A DNA stretch of 64,000 nt from Methanovulcanius yangii (GCF_018687785.1 NZ_LTBL01000001.1:1789780-1853779), one strand, 5' to 3'. Counted from the stretch's first letter, positions 16,666-26,200 are shown. Numbers and translations: made by a program. The notes: generated from the letters alone by a model not told the origin.

Positions 16666-17354
16666 GCAATCCTCCCGTCCTCAATCAGGATCGTCCGGTC
16701 GGCGTACCCGGCCGTTCCCGCGTCATGGGTCACCATGATCACGGTTCGCCCCTGCCGGTTGAGCGTTGCGAGCATCTCCATGATCTGGGTGCTCGTCTTC
16801 GAGTCGAGGTTGCCCGTCGGCTCGTCGCAGAGGAGGATCGCCGGTTCGTTCACGAGCGCACGGGCGACGGCCACCCGCTGCTGCTGGCCGCCGGAGAGCT
16901 CAGCCGGCCGGTGTTCGGCAAGCGCCGCGTCGATGCCCACCGAATCGAGAAGGGCCTGCACCCGGCCGGACGTGTCATACGTCCGGTCTTTGAGGACGAG
17001 GGGGTACTCGACGTTCTCGTAGGCCGTCAGCAGGGGGATCAGGTTGAACTTCTGGAAGATGTAGCCGATCGAGTCGCGCCGGAGCGCCGTGAGGTCATGG
17101 TCGCTGAGCGTGCCGATGTCCTGCCCCTCGATGCGGACGGTCCCTGACGTCGGGACGTCGAGGCAGCCGATCTGGTTCATCAGGGTCGATTTCCCCGACC
17201 CGGACGGCCCCATGATGGCGACGAACTCCCCCTTCCTGATGGTCAGGGTGACCCCGTCGAGGGCGTGGACGTCCCCGGAGAGGAGGGGGTATGTCTTTCG
17301 CACCTCCTCGAGTGCGATAACCGGTGTGGAGGACATGTCTGGTTCCCCCCTCAC
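16662..17354 (-). CDS. ABC transporter ATP-binding protein, MacB/LolD type (cassette 1)
   Basis: A 230-residue ATPase with Walker [10 protein letters not shown] near residue 50, signature [10 protein letters not shown], and Walker [12 protein letters not shown] followed by the switch His in VTHD. These are the standard MacB/LolD features. The start at 17354 gives an ATGA overlap with the preceding gene; an internal ATG at 17336 is an alternative. It powers the permease encoded immediately downstream. Confidence 0.95.
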   Translation of the reverse strand: MRGEPDMSSTPVIALEEVRKTYPLLSGDVHALDGVTLTIRKGEFVAIMGPSGSGKSTLMNQIGCLDVPTSGTVRIEGQDIGTLSDHDLTALRRDSIGYIFQKFNLIPLLTAYENVEYPLVLKDRTYDTSGRVQALLDSVGIDAALAEHRPAELSGGQQQRVAVARALVNEPAILLCDEPTGNLDSKTSTQIMEMLATLNRQGRTVIMVTHDAGTAGYADRTILIEDGRIA

Positions 17355-18613
17355 TTCTTTTTCTGCAGGCGTGCCTGGATGGCATCACGTCCCCGTGCGA
17401 GGTACCCCGTCTTCCAGGCAATGAGACCACCGGCGATGATCAGGATCCCGAGGATGATGGGGATGACGGGAATCCGGGCAAAGCCGCTGCCCATGGAGCC
17501 GAGCGGGTTTCGGTTGCCGCCGGGTCCGCCGGCGGGCATCTGGGGTGATGTCGTCTCGCCATCGCCGTCGGCTGCTGCAACCGCATTTCCGCCGCTTACG
17601 TAGAACGTCTCCTCGTAGATGTTGCCGTCCTCATCCTTGTACGTGACCAGCACCGGGACTTCTCCGGCACCCTGCATCGTATAGGTCACCTCGAATCCGG
17701 AGAAGTCGTCGGGCTCAAGGGCGCCGATGACGGCAACGGGGTTCGGGTTCGTCGCAACGGCGGGGCTTCCCACCGTCACCATGACGGAGTAGGCCTCCTC
17801 GAGGCCGGCGTTCGTCACGTCACCGGAGACCGTTGCGGTCCCGCCGGAGGAGCTGACTGCGACCTCGTTTACCACGAGGTCGGCGCTTGTCTTGTCCGTC
17901 CCGAAGGTCATGGGAATCGAGACGGTGGTGCTGTGCTCGTTGACGCCGTTTTTGTAGCTGATCTCAAAGGTGAGATCCCCCTCCTCGAGGGGTGTGATGG
18001 CAAAGGCGACCTCGGCGGATTCGTCCTTCTCCAGATTGCCCACGAAGTAGCTGGTCCGGTCGCTCTTTACGCTGTCCGTCACCGGGGTGATGGTGATCGC
18101 GCTCAGTTCACCGTCGCGGGGGTTGCCCACGAGGACGGTGATATCCTCGGTCTTCCCCCCGGTGAAGGTCTCGGGGACTCCGAGGAGGGAGACCTGCGGG
18201 CAGGTGTCGTCCACGATCACCGGGATGGAGGTGCGCATGGACCCCGCCGAGGTATAGTCGAGGTAGAAGGACGGGTAGAAGATCCCCTCGGCCGCCTTCG
18301 CCTTCACGGTGAAGGTGAACTCCATGTCGTTGCCCGCCCCGATGTCGCCGACGGTGTCGTAGGCGTTGTCATTGACGACGGCAAGGTCGCTCGTGTAGAG
18401 CTTCGCCCGGTCGATGGAGACGCTCTCGTCCCCGGTGTTCGTAATCTCGACGGTGATAAATCCCTGGTCCCCGGGCATCAGCGTCTCGGGGGTTTTGGTG
18501 ATCCCGGTCACCGCAATCTGGGACGCCGCGTCCGATTCGCCGTCGGTCGCCGCGGCCGCTATGCCGCAGAGGGCCGCAAGGACCAGGAGTGCAATACATA
18601 TTCGTTGGTTCAT
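17351..18613 (-). CDS. Exported S-layer-like/CARDB protein of ABC cassette 1
   Basis: A 420-residue surface protein with a signal peptide (MNQRICIALLVLAALCGIAA), three immunoglobulin-like beta domains of the COG1361/CARDB type (for example VTGITKTPETLMPGDQGFI, DVTNAGLEEAYSVMVTVG), a Pro/Gly-rich linker (QMPAGGPGGNRNPLG) and one C-terminal membrane helix (IPVIPIILGILIIAGGLIAW) with a basic tail. It is first in a three-gene operon with four-base overlaps, so it probably works with the MacB-type transporter as an outside partner. Its promoter carries palindrome 3, with a leader of about 25 bases. A paralogous cassette is at 50224-53227. Confidence 0.9.
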   Translation of the reverse strand: MNQRICIALLVLAALCGIAAAATDGESDAASQIAVTGITKTPETLMPGDQGFITVEITNTGDESVSIDRAKLYTSDLAVVNDNAYDTVGDIGAGNDMEFTFTVKAKAAEGIFYPSFYLDYTSAGSMRTSIPVIVDDTCPQVSLLGVPETFTGGKTEDITVLVGNPRDGELSAITITPVTDSVKSDRTSYFVGNLEKDESAEVAFAITPLEEGDLTFEISYKNGVNEHSTTVSIPMTFGTDKTSADLVVNEVAVSSSGGTATVSGDVTNAGLEEAYSVMVTVGSPAVATNPNPVAVIGALEPDDFSGFEVTYTMQGAGEVPVLVTYKDEDGNIYEETFYVSGGNAVAAADGDGETTSPQMPAGGPGGNRNPLGSMGSGFARIPVIPIILGILIIAGGLIAWKTGYLARGRDAIQARLQKKK

Positions 18614-18656
18614 ATCTCTGCCTCTGTAAAGATGCAGGGAACCCTCTCACGCAAAC

Positions 18657-18709
18657 GGGTATATATGCAGAAAATAGGGGGAGTGGTATGATGCAACCGC
18701 GAGGTTTCA
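18657..18709 (-). promoter_or_regulatory. Palindrome-controlled promoter 3
   Basis: The palindrome here is TGCAAC-N6-GTTTCA (18692-18709), one base off the consensus, 16 bases before the box ATTTTCTGCATATATACCC (18657-18675). The altered base, T18707, is exactly the base that makes the kinase stop codon TGA at 18707-18709. It drives the S-layer-like/ABC cassette 1 operon. Confidence 0.75.
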
Positions 18710-21088
18710 CAGGGCCGCGGATACCATGCGCATTGCCTCTTCGAGCGCCGCCGCCGAGGGGAAGCGCCCCTCCTTCTCCTTTGCGAGGCAGCGCATCACG
18801 ATATCGTCCCAGGGGGCCGCCGCCGGGACCAGTGACGAGGGAGGTGCCGGTGTCTCGGCGAGAATGGCATCCGTCATCTCCCCCAGTCCGCCGTCCCCGA
18901 AGGGGCGCCGGCCGGTGAGGAGTTCGTAGAAGACGACGCCTGTCTGGTAGATGTCCGTCCGGGTGTCGGCCTCGCCGAACCGCCGCGGGGCGATCTGCTC
19001 GGGTGCCGCGTACTGGATCGAGAAGCCCACGATGGAGGACTCATGCCCGTCGCCCATCACGGTCCCCAGCCCCCAGTCGGTGATCCGGGCCGACCCGTCC
19101 TCTGCGAGGAGGATGTTATGCGGCTTGATGTCGCGGTGGATGATGCCGCGGTCGTGGGCATAGGCAAGGCCGCGAACGATGTCGGTGACGATCGCCGCCG
19201 CCTCACCGGGGGGGAGCGGCAGGGTGACTCCGGCAAGGGAGCGGGACACATACTCCATCTCCACATAGGGGACGGGCAGGATATTGACCGAGCAGAGGCG
19301 GACGATGTTCGGGTGGACGAGCCCCTCCCAGAGTTTCATCTCCTTTAAAAATATCCGCCCGGTCGTCTCATCGAAGCTGATGGGAACCTTGACGGCAACG
19401 ACAGCCCCGTCGGACCTGCGGACCGCCCGGAAGACCCGGGCGAGCCCTCCCTTGCCGATGAACGTCACGTCGCGGTACCGGTCCGCAAGGCTTGCAGGGA
19501 AGTACACGTCACGCAGCTGCGTGTCCATGATCCGCGTTTCGTCGAAGGGATCACCTTCATGGGCAATGCGGGTGCGCTCGTCCGTGTCTTCCGGGGCGCC
19601 GGGTGCCACGATGCGGGAGCGGTGGTAGAGGCCGAGGGCGAGGGCGGCGATGGCAAGTCCCAGGCTGAGAGGGACGCCCGGCCCGGCGCCGGCCCTGCCG
19701 GCAAGGAGCAGTGCCGCCGAGGCCACCGCCATGATGCCCGCTGCGATGAGAAATGCGGCGAGGAGATACCGGGGCGTCCGCTCCGTCGCCGTGGATGCCG
19801 CAAGGAAGATCGCAACCATCGAGAGGAAGGCCAGTCCTGCGATGAGAGGATTTGCGCCGGGCACCACACCAAGGACTATGAGGGCCTGGAATCCGGTCAC
19901 AAATATTGCGGAACTGCAGAGGACGGCAAGAATGGTGTACCCCGCCGTCAGGATGAGCGTGGCAGAACCCCTGCGGTCAAGGACGCTCCGGGTGCGGGTA
20001 CGCCGGTCGGCAACCGTAAGTCCCCCGGCAATTGCGAGGGATACGAGAAAGGCGGCGACATTCCAGAGCAGGCTTTCCGGTTCGCCCGGAAAAGTGAAGG
20101 GGGGGCCGCCGTTCGTTCCATTGACGCCGGGCCGCTGTCCCGGTCCCTGCATATCCACGGGGATCCCGGAAGCAGAGGTGACGGTATATGCATCAATACC
20201 TGCGATGAGGGGAGCGTCATCCTCGACTGTGACAGCGCCGGTGAGCTCATCCAGAAGGTCGAGGGGCCGCCGGTTGAACGGGTATTCTCCCCCTTCGTCC
20301 TCCCATGCCCTGAACTGGTCCTTGGAAGGTGACGGGACGATATAGGGCTCATCCCCGATACCGTCGCCGTCGGTGTCGGTTCCTGCATACCCGCTCCAGC
20401 TGTTGCCCACCTGCCCCTCGAACGTGGAGCCTTCATACTGGTAGGTGATCGCAGGCGATGTCCACGTCGTTCCCGGGGATGAAGAGACCGCGCCCAATAT
20501 GGTGGCAAATTCGTTGTAATAGACCGTTGTTCCGTCGGACTCGCTGATCTGGATGCCGATACGCTGCCCCTCGATGAGGTTTCCCGTCACCCGGGTCAGG
20601 TCGGCGTCATAGATGCAGATGCCGACGCTGGTGCCGGGAGAGGCGGTCGCGATCGTCGTGCCGGTGATGATGTTTCTGTCCGAATGCACGAAGATCCCGC
20701 AGGGGACGGTTCCGGTGATGACCAGCCCGTCGACGGTCGTCCCCCCCGCCTTAAGGACGATGGCAGCCTCGCCTTCCGTTGCGACGATCACGGGGAGCCC
20801 TCCCCCGGTATCCGTGCCTAGAATCGTCACCGGGACGTCGGTGGTGAGGGATTCCTCATAGGTGCCGCTTGCCACCGTGATTGTGTCTCCCGGCGCGGCA
20901 TCCGCGAGTGCGGCGGAGATGGTGGCGTAGCCATCCTCACCGACCTGCAGGGATGCAGCGCCTGCAATACAGCAGCACACTCCTGCGACGATCAAAAGGG
21001 CGGCAATGAGGAGCCATCCGGGGCGGATTTCTCCCGTGATGTGTGTTCTCCTGTACGGACCATCGGTCCTTCGGTCGTTCATAGGCAC
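18707..21088 (-). CDS. Transmembrane Ser/Thr protein kinase with extracellular beta-helix domain
   Basis: A 793-residue fusion. A membrane helix near residues 24-45 is followed by a NosD/pectate-lyase-like right-handed beta-helix (GYATISAALADAAPGDTITV, then repeated short strands, to about residue 290), several membrane helices (about 345-505), and a eukaryote-like kinase domain at residues 527-793. The glycine loop is IGKGGLARVF, the ATP Lys is K567 in VAVKVP, the catalytic loop is HRDIKPHN with D653, and the Mg-binding loop is DWG (D671) instead of DFG; APE is present. The outer helix domain may sense polysaccharide or envelope state. It is the last gene of an operon with PP2C and HTH-FHA genes. 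Confidence 0.9.
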   Translation of the reverse strand: MPMNDRRTDGPYRRTHITGEIRPGWLLIAALLIVAGVCCCIAGAASLQVGEDGYATISAALADAAPGDTITVASGTYEESLTTDVPVTILGTDTGGGLPVIVATEGEAAIVLKAGGTTVDGLVITGTVPCGIFVHSDRNIITGTTIATASPGTSVGICIYDADLTRVTGNLIEGQRIGIQISESDGTTVYYNEFATILGAVSSSPGTTWTSPAITYQYEGSTFEGQVGNSWSGYAGTDTDGDGIGDEPYIVPSPSKDQFRAWEDEGGEYPFNRRPLDLLDELTGAVTVEDDAPLIAGIDAYTVTSASGIPVDMQGPGQRPGVNGTNGGPPFTFPGEPESLLWNVAAFLVSLAIAGGLTVADRRTRTRSVLDRRGSATLILTAGYTILAVLCSSAIFVTGFQALIVLGVVPGANPLIAGLAFLSMVAIFLAASTATERTPRYLLAAFLIAAGIMAVASAALLLAGRAGAGPGVPLSLGLAIAALALGLYHRSRIVAPGAPEDTDERTRIAHEGDPFDETRIMDTQLRDVYFPASLADRYRDVTFIGKGGLARVFRAVRRSDGAVVAVKVPISFDETTGRIFLKEMKLWEGLVHPNIVRLCSVNILPVPYVEMEYVSRSLAGVTLPLPPGEAAAIVTDIVRGLAYAHDRGIIHRDIKPHNILLAEDGSARITDWGLGTVMGDGHESSIVGFSIQYAAPEQIAPRRFGEADTRTDIYQTGVVFYELLTGRRPFGDGGLGEMTDAILAETPAPPSSLVPAAAPWDDIVMRCLAKEKEGRFPSAAALEEAMRMVSAAL

Positions 21089-21097
21089 GTCTTCTCT

Positions 21098-21964
21098 CTA
21101 ATCGTCGGCGTCGTCGTCCTCCTCGGCAACGGTGAAGAGGAACCGGACCCCGCGGGGGCCGCGGGCGAGGTCGATGATGTCGCCTGCCATGAGCCGTACC
21201 TCCTTCCCCTGCTCGCAGGGGGTGTCGTTGACCGCGGTGCCGCCGGTGCTCCCTTTGTCGATGATGTACCACGCGCCGTCATGGGAGGTGATCGCGGCGT
21301 GGGGGCGGGATATACGCGTAACAAGGTCGAATTCACGGGAGACGACGATGGCGGCATCGCCGGTGAGGGCTCCCGGCGGAGCGTACCGGACGGGTGCCGC
21401 ACCGTTCTCCGCCGGCAGGGATCCCAGCCGTTTCTCCTCGCGCCCGATACGGGTTGCCGCCTCCTCGAGGGGAAAGGTCTTCCCGTCCGCCGGGCCGCCG
21501 AGGACGAAGAGGACCGGCGTCTCGCCTGCATATTCGCGGGAGACCATCCTGCGCGCCTCCTCCACCTTGTCCGCAAGTTCGCTCCCCTCGATATGGACGT
21601 CAAGGTTGGAGAAGAACCCGAGATTGCGGATGATCTCCTCGATGCCGCCCGGCCGGGTGGTGTACTTCCAGACCGGCAGGGAGCCCCGCGAGGTGGCCCG
21701 CCCGAATCCCGCCTCCTTCGTGATGATCCCGGCGTTGAGCATCTTCTCGAGGTGCTTTTTGGTGTTCACATAGGAGGTGCCGATGGCGGCGGCGATCTCG
21801 CGGGCCTCCATCGGGGCGTGCTCGACAATCTTGAGGATGCGCAGGCGCACCGGGTTGGAAAGGACGTTGAGGTACTCGGAGAGATCTTCGTAGTACTCGG
21901 GATCTTCGGTCATCACCACGGTCTCTGCGTTGCTGTAATCTTCCCTGTCTGTCATCTCCATCAC
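21098..21964 (-). CDS. ArsR-like HTH plus FHA domain protein
   Basis: A 288-residue protein with a winged-helix HTH of ArsR type at about residues 28-85 (LSNPVRLRILKIVEHAPM, YVNTKKHLEKMLNAGII) and a C-terminal FHA domain (SRPHAAITSHDGAWYI, DKGSTGGTAVND). FHA domains bind phosphothreonine, so DNA binding may be switched by the kinase encoded next. The acidic, Thr-containing N-terminus (ETVVMTEDPEYYED) could itself be a phosphorylation site, which is inference. It overlaps the PP2C gene by four bases and precedes the kinase by nine. It is the best local candidate for the regulator of the nearby palindromes. Confidence 0.88.
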   Translation of the reverse strand: MMEMTDREDYSNAETVVMTEDPEYYEDLSEYLNVLSNPVRLRILKIVEHAPMEAREIAAAIGTSYVNTKKHLEKMLNAGIITKEAGFGRATSRGSLPVWKYTTRPGGIEEIIRNLGFFSNLDVHIEGSELADKVEEARRMVSREYAGETPVLFVLGGPADGKTFPLEEAATRIGREEKRLGSLPAENGAAPVRYAPPGALTGDAAIVVSREFDLVTRISRPHAAITSHDGAWYIIDKGSTGGTAVNDTPCEQGKEVRLMAGDIIDLARGPRGVRFLFTVAEEDDDADD

Positions 21965-22725
21965 TCCGTTTGCTCTGAGGAACCGTCGTTTCGCACCCGG
22001 ACGACGATGAGCGTGATGTTGTCGGTCGAGGTCCGGGCAGCCTCTTCCATGAGGAGCCGTGCCGCCTCTGCCGCGTTCATCGCCGCCCCCGCCGCGGTCA
22101 TCGCGTCACGGGAGACGTAGTCGTGCAGACCATCCGATGAGAGAACGAGGGTGTCGCCGGGATGGATGACGTGCGTCCGGCAGTCGGCCACAAAGTCCGC
22201 CCCCAGCGAATGGGTGATGATATTTCCCATCGGGTGGGAAGCGGCCTCCTCCCGGGAGATCACCCCACGGTCCACCAGCCGTTGCACAAAGGAGTGATCG
22301 CGGGTGAGCGGACAGACCGCCCCGTTTCGTATCAGGGTGCATCGGGAGTCTCCCGTATTGCAGAGGGTGACCTCCCGGCCGCAAAACCAGGCGGAGACAA
22401 GGGTCGTCCCCATCCCTGCACGCCGGCCGGTGGCCTGTTCCAGAACCGCCTCATGGGCGAGGGCATGGCCCCGCCGGAGTACATCCCCTGCCGTCTCCGC
22501 TCCGCTGGAAAGATCCGCGTCACGGACCGTCTCACCGAGAATGCGAATGGCAAGCGCGGATGCCACGTCCCCTGCCGCGTGGCCGCCGATACCGTCGGCA
22601 ACGGCGCAGACCAGCCCGTCGCCTGCCGGGGCGGCGCACCAGGCATCCTCGTTGACGGGCCTGACCCCGGCAATGGAGATGGCGCTGCAGTCAAATCGTC
22701 TGCCGGTTGTTGTATTCTCTCTCAT
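21961..22725 (-). CDS. PP2C family Ser/Thr phosphatase
   Basis: A 254-residue PPM/PP2C-type metal-dependent phosphatase. The metal-binding motifs are complete: RPVNEDAW near residue 22, VADGIGGHAAGDVAS near residue 43, NTGDSRCTLIRNG, LSSDGLHDYV and STDNITLIVV. It is soluble. As first gene of the operon with HTH-FHA and kinase genes it should reverse the kinase's phosphorylations. The promoter region at 22765-22796 has a TATA-like box and a single TGCAAC half-site. Confidence 0.94.
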   Translation of the reverse strand: MRENTTTGRRFDCSAISIAGVRPVNEDAWCAAPAGDGLVCAVADGIGGHAAGDVASALAIRILGETVRDADLSSGAETAGDVLRRGHALAHEAVLEQATGRRAGMGTTLVSAWFCGREVTLCNTGDSRCTLIRNGAVCPLTRDHSFVQRLVDRGVISREEAASHPMGNIITHSLGADFVADCRTHVIHPGDTLVLSSDGLHDYVSRDAMTAAGAAMNAAEAARLLMEEAARTSTDNITLIVVRVRNDGSSEQTE

Positions 22726-22764
22726 CTGTCCGACTCGTAGTTAAGGAGGAGATTGGTCTTCACC

Positions 22765-22796
22765 GGTAATAAATGTGGGAAATGGCACCGGTTGCA
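22765..22796 (-). promoter_or_regulatory. Promoter of the PP2C/HTH-FHA/kinase operon
   Basis: On the minus strand ATTTCCCACATTTATTACC resembles the box of the three palindrome promoters. One half-site TGCAAC (22791-22796) stands seven bases before it, but the second half-site and the 16-base spacing are missing. It is therefore only a weak relative of the other three. Confidence 0.45.
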
Positions 22797-22915
22797 TACA
22801 GGCATGACGGCGGGTGACTTCCCTGTCTGTTCCGCCTCTTCTCTTTCGGCGGCATGATAACGGCAATGCAGGCTCTCCGGGAAAAAGCGATGTCCCTGCG
22901 GGGACGAAAAAATGT

Positions 22916-23083
22916 TCATTCTTCCGGAAAGACGGCATTCAGTTTCTGCATGAATGCCCTGTCCGAGAAGACATGGGCGCACTGCTCGGCGAATATCGTT
23001 TCGAGCGATGACAGGTCATCCTCGGATATCGTGGCCATGTATCTGATGCGCCGGGTAAAAACATCGGCTACGTCTGTGCTCAT
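22916..23083 (-). CDS. 55-residue protein of unknown function
   Basis: ATG at 23083 opens a frame of 55 codons ending TGA at 22916-22918. The product starts MSTDVADVFTRRIRYM, continues with an amphipathic acidic stretch ISEDDLSSLETIFAEQ and ends KLNAVFPEE. Composition is balanced and protein-like, and codon use is like that of neighbouring genes. It has no membrane helix. AAAAATATAAATAC on the minus strand, about 35 bases upstream, would serve as promoter, and GGGGG precedes the start. I do not recognise the family. Confidence 0.65.
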   Translation of the reverse strand: MSTDVADVFTRRIRYMATISEDDLSSLETIFAEQCAHVFSDRAFMQKLNAVFPEE

Positions 23084-23108
23084 AAGCCCCCAATGTATAG
23101 GGTCGCGT

Positions 23109-23124
23109 GTTTGTATTTATATTT
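23109..23124 (-). promoter_or_regulatory. TATA-like box of the 55-residue protein gene
   Basis: The minus strand reads AAAAAATATAAATACA, one of the strongest TATA boxes of the window. It is 26-41 bases before the ATG at 23083. Further AT-rich sequence (ATATATTTATTTG) lies just upstream. Confidence 0.55.
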
Positions 23125-23292
23125 TTTGTCTGCACAGCAAATAAATATATACTAATTTTTTGTGTATTTATATACTTAGATCAATGCATGATATGCAAAA
23201 GGGGTTCCATCCACATTCCCGCGGGAAGTCGTGGGATGCCTTTCATTGTCCGGTGTTCTTCGGTGAAAAAACGGGTCGGGAGGGTTCGTCCC

Positions 23293-26200
23293 TCAGTCGG
23301 TATACCTGTGGATTGCCGCGTAGAGCTCTTCCTTGCCGGGGTTCACCTTCACGAGCCGCCCGTTGCCGGCAAACCAGAGATAACAGTCCGGCTCCGTATC
23401 GCCGGTGAGAAGGATGGCGGCCTCCCGGTACATCGCCATCTGGCAGCTGTAGGCCGCATCCGTCCCCTCGTGCCACGACCCGGACTTGTAGTCGATCACC
23501 GCCCATCTCCCATCCGCTGTCCGGATGAGCCGGTCGATACGTCCCGTGCAGTGCCGGCCTTCAATATCCACTGAGAAGGGCACCTCGCACCTGTGGGCGG
23601 TGGCGTCACGGACGAGCGGGAGGGAGAAAAATGCCTCCCGTGCCGCCTCCAGTCTGCGGATATGCTCCGGGCTTCCCGTCTGCCCGGCCCGGAAAAGGGC
23701 GGTTTCGGCGGGCACCCCTGCCATCACCTCGTGGAGGATGATGCCTGCGGATGCCGGCATCCCGGCGTCCGGGGCAGAAAAGAGCCGGGGAACAGGTTTG
23801 GCACTGGTATCTCCCTTCTCGAGACGGCTGACGGTGACTGGCCTGCGGGCCCCTGCCGGGGGGGCGTCACTCCATGGAGGACGGGCAAATGCATCCCTGC
23901 GGGCGGAGGTGCCCAGCGATCCCGGTTCCGGCATCGTCGGCACCGTCCGCCGTTCCTGTGCGGTGATCGCCGCAGGATCGGTGATCACCCGTACACGGGA
24001 TGGTGTTCCGCAGGCATCGGTGTATCCAATCTCTCCCGCGGCAATCGCGTCCTCCCCCATGCCGAGGGCCGCACAGAACCAGTCCATCCGGGAGGTGCCT
24101 GTCTCCACCGCCGGGACGGCGTCCGCTGCCGGCCGCATCCCGGAGAGGATCAGGTGGTCTTCTGCACGTGTCATCGCCACATAGAAGAGCCGTTTTCTCT
24201 CAGCCTTCACCTTCTGGCCGAGGCGGTGATCGATGAGGAGGCGGACCGGCGTATCCGAAAGGATGCCGTCCCCGTCCGGAACCTTCATTCCGATGCCGCA
24301 CTCCTCGTCGACAAGGACGCCGGGGGGCGGGGCGGTGCGGGAGCGGGCCATCCACGGGAGCACCACGATGGGAAACTGGAGGCCCTTGGAGGCATGCACC
24401 GTCATCACCGTGACCGCGTCGCGCACCGATCCCTCGACGGGAGCCTCCTCCTCGTCCCGGCCTGACGCGATCGCATCTGCGAAGTCGCGGGCGCAGTCAT
24501 CGAGGGTGTAGATGGCCGCCTGCCCCCGCTCGCGGATCATGGCGGCAATCTTGCCGAGGTTCGCCGCCATCTGGTCGCCGCCGTCCAGTGCGGCATAAAC
24601 CGCACGAATTCCCGATTCATCGGTGATGCGGGAGATCAGGCGGTTCAGCGGCTCCCTGCGGGCATAGGCGAGCCACCGGTTTAGGAGCGCGGCTGCAAAG
24701 ACGGCCTTCCCCTCGCCGGATCTGCGCAGGCGTCCAAAAAGACCCCGGCCGTTCCCGCCGGCGGCCCGGTAGAGGGCGGCATCCGAAAACCCGAACCACG
24801 GGGACCGCAGGACCCCGTAGAGGGCGAGGTCGTCGTCGGGGCGGGCGAGGAAGGTGAGGAGCGACCCGAAGTCGCGGACCTCCTGTCGCCGGTAGAATCC
24901 CGTGCCGCGGTGGACGTGGAAGGGGATGCCGTAGCGCCCGAAGGCATCCTCGAGGTATTCGAGATTGGTCCGTGACTCGATGAGGACCGCACAGTCCTGC
25001 CATCGGGGAGGGGCAGGGACCCGCTCGTCTCCGTCGCCGGTCGCCGGGTCGTACCCATCCAGCTCCTTTCTCTTCCGGTAGACGGGCTTCGTCTGCCGGG
25101 TGACGATCTCCTGGAGGGAACGGGCGACCATCGTCGCCTCATCGCGGAAGGCCGCCGGTCCCTTCGCCGGCGGTGTGAGGAGGAGGTCGACCGAGCCATG
25201 GTGTTCCTCCCGCCCCTCGGAGGGGGTGATCGGGTCATAGCGGAATTCCCATGGGAGCCGGTCGGAGGCGAAGAGGCGCGAGAAGACGGCATTGACGATG
25301 CCGACCACCGCAGGAGTGCTGCGGAAGTTGATGTCGAGGGCGACGGTGGCCCCCCCGGCCCCTTCGATCTCCTCCATCGTCCGCCGGAACTGGGTCACAT
25401 CGGCGTTGCGGAAGAGATAGATCGACTGTTTGGGGTCGCCCACGACGAAGAGGGAGCCTGCGGCCCCCTCAGCGCCGAGGATGGTGCGGATGATGGAGGC
25501 CTGCAGGGGGTCGGTGTCCTGATATTCGTCGACCATGATGTAGCGGTACCGGCCCCGGAGGTGGTCGCGGGAGATCTCCGGGTGCCGTTCCAGGAACCGC
25601 GCCGTCAGGACGATCATGTCGGTGAAGTCGATGGCGCCGCTCGCTCGTTTGGCTGCCTCGATGAGGGCGGAGAACCGGTGGTACACCGTGGCAAGGTCGC
25701 CAAGGGCGTCGCAGGCCGCCAGCGTTGCCGGTTCCTCCTGTCCGATGGTGACCATGCAGAGGTCGGTCGGTACCGCCTGTGCGACCGCCCTGAGGGAGGT
25801 AAAGGCGGTTCCGAGACGCTCTTTGTCCTCGCCAAGCGTCTTTTTCGAACCCATGTTCGCCCGTCCCTTCACACCGGCGAATTCTGCCATGGCCGCACAG
25901 AATGCCGTCGGCGGGGCGTCCGTACAGATGTCACGGAGGATTGGGGCGACCTCCTTCAGGTACTTCGCCGCAGCATCGCTCTCCCCGGCATACCGGTCGG
26001 CCAGGTCGGCGAGCACCGCCGCTGCCTCCGCCGCCCCTGCGGCACATGCCATATCGCGTATCCGTTCCTGTTCGGTCACAAGCTCAGCCATCCATGTCCG
26101 TATGACGCCGTCACGGTCACGGCTGAGCCGGTCGAAGAATGGTTCTGCGAGGTGACGCCTTCCGTAGAGCTCCCGGAGTGCGGCTTCGAGGGGCCGGTCC

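Noticed and set aside
22791-22796. A fourth full palindrome site at the signalling operon promoter
   Set aside because: Only one half-site is present and its distance to the box is 7, not 16; listed as a weak relative only.
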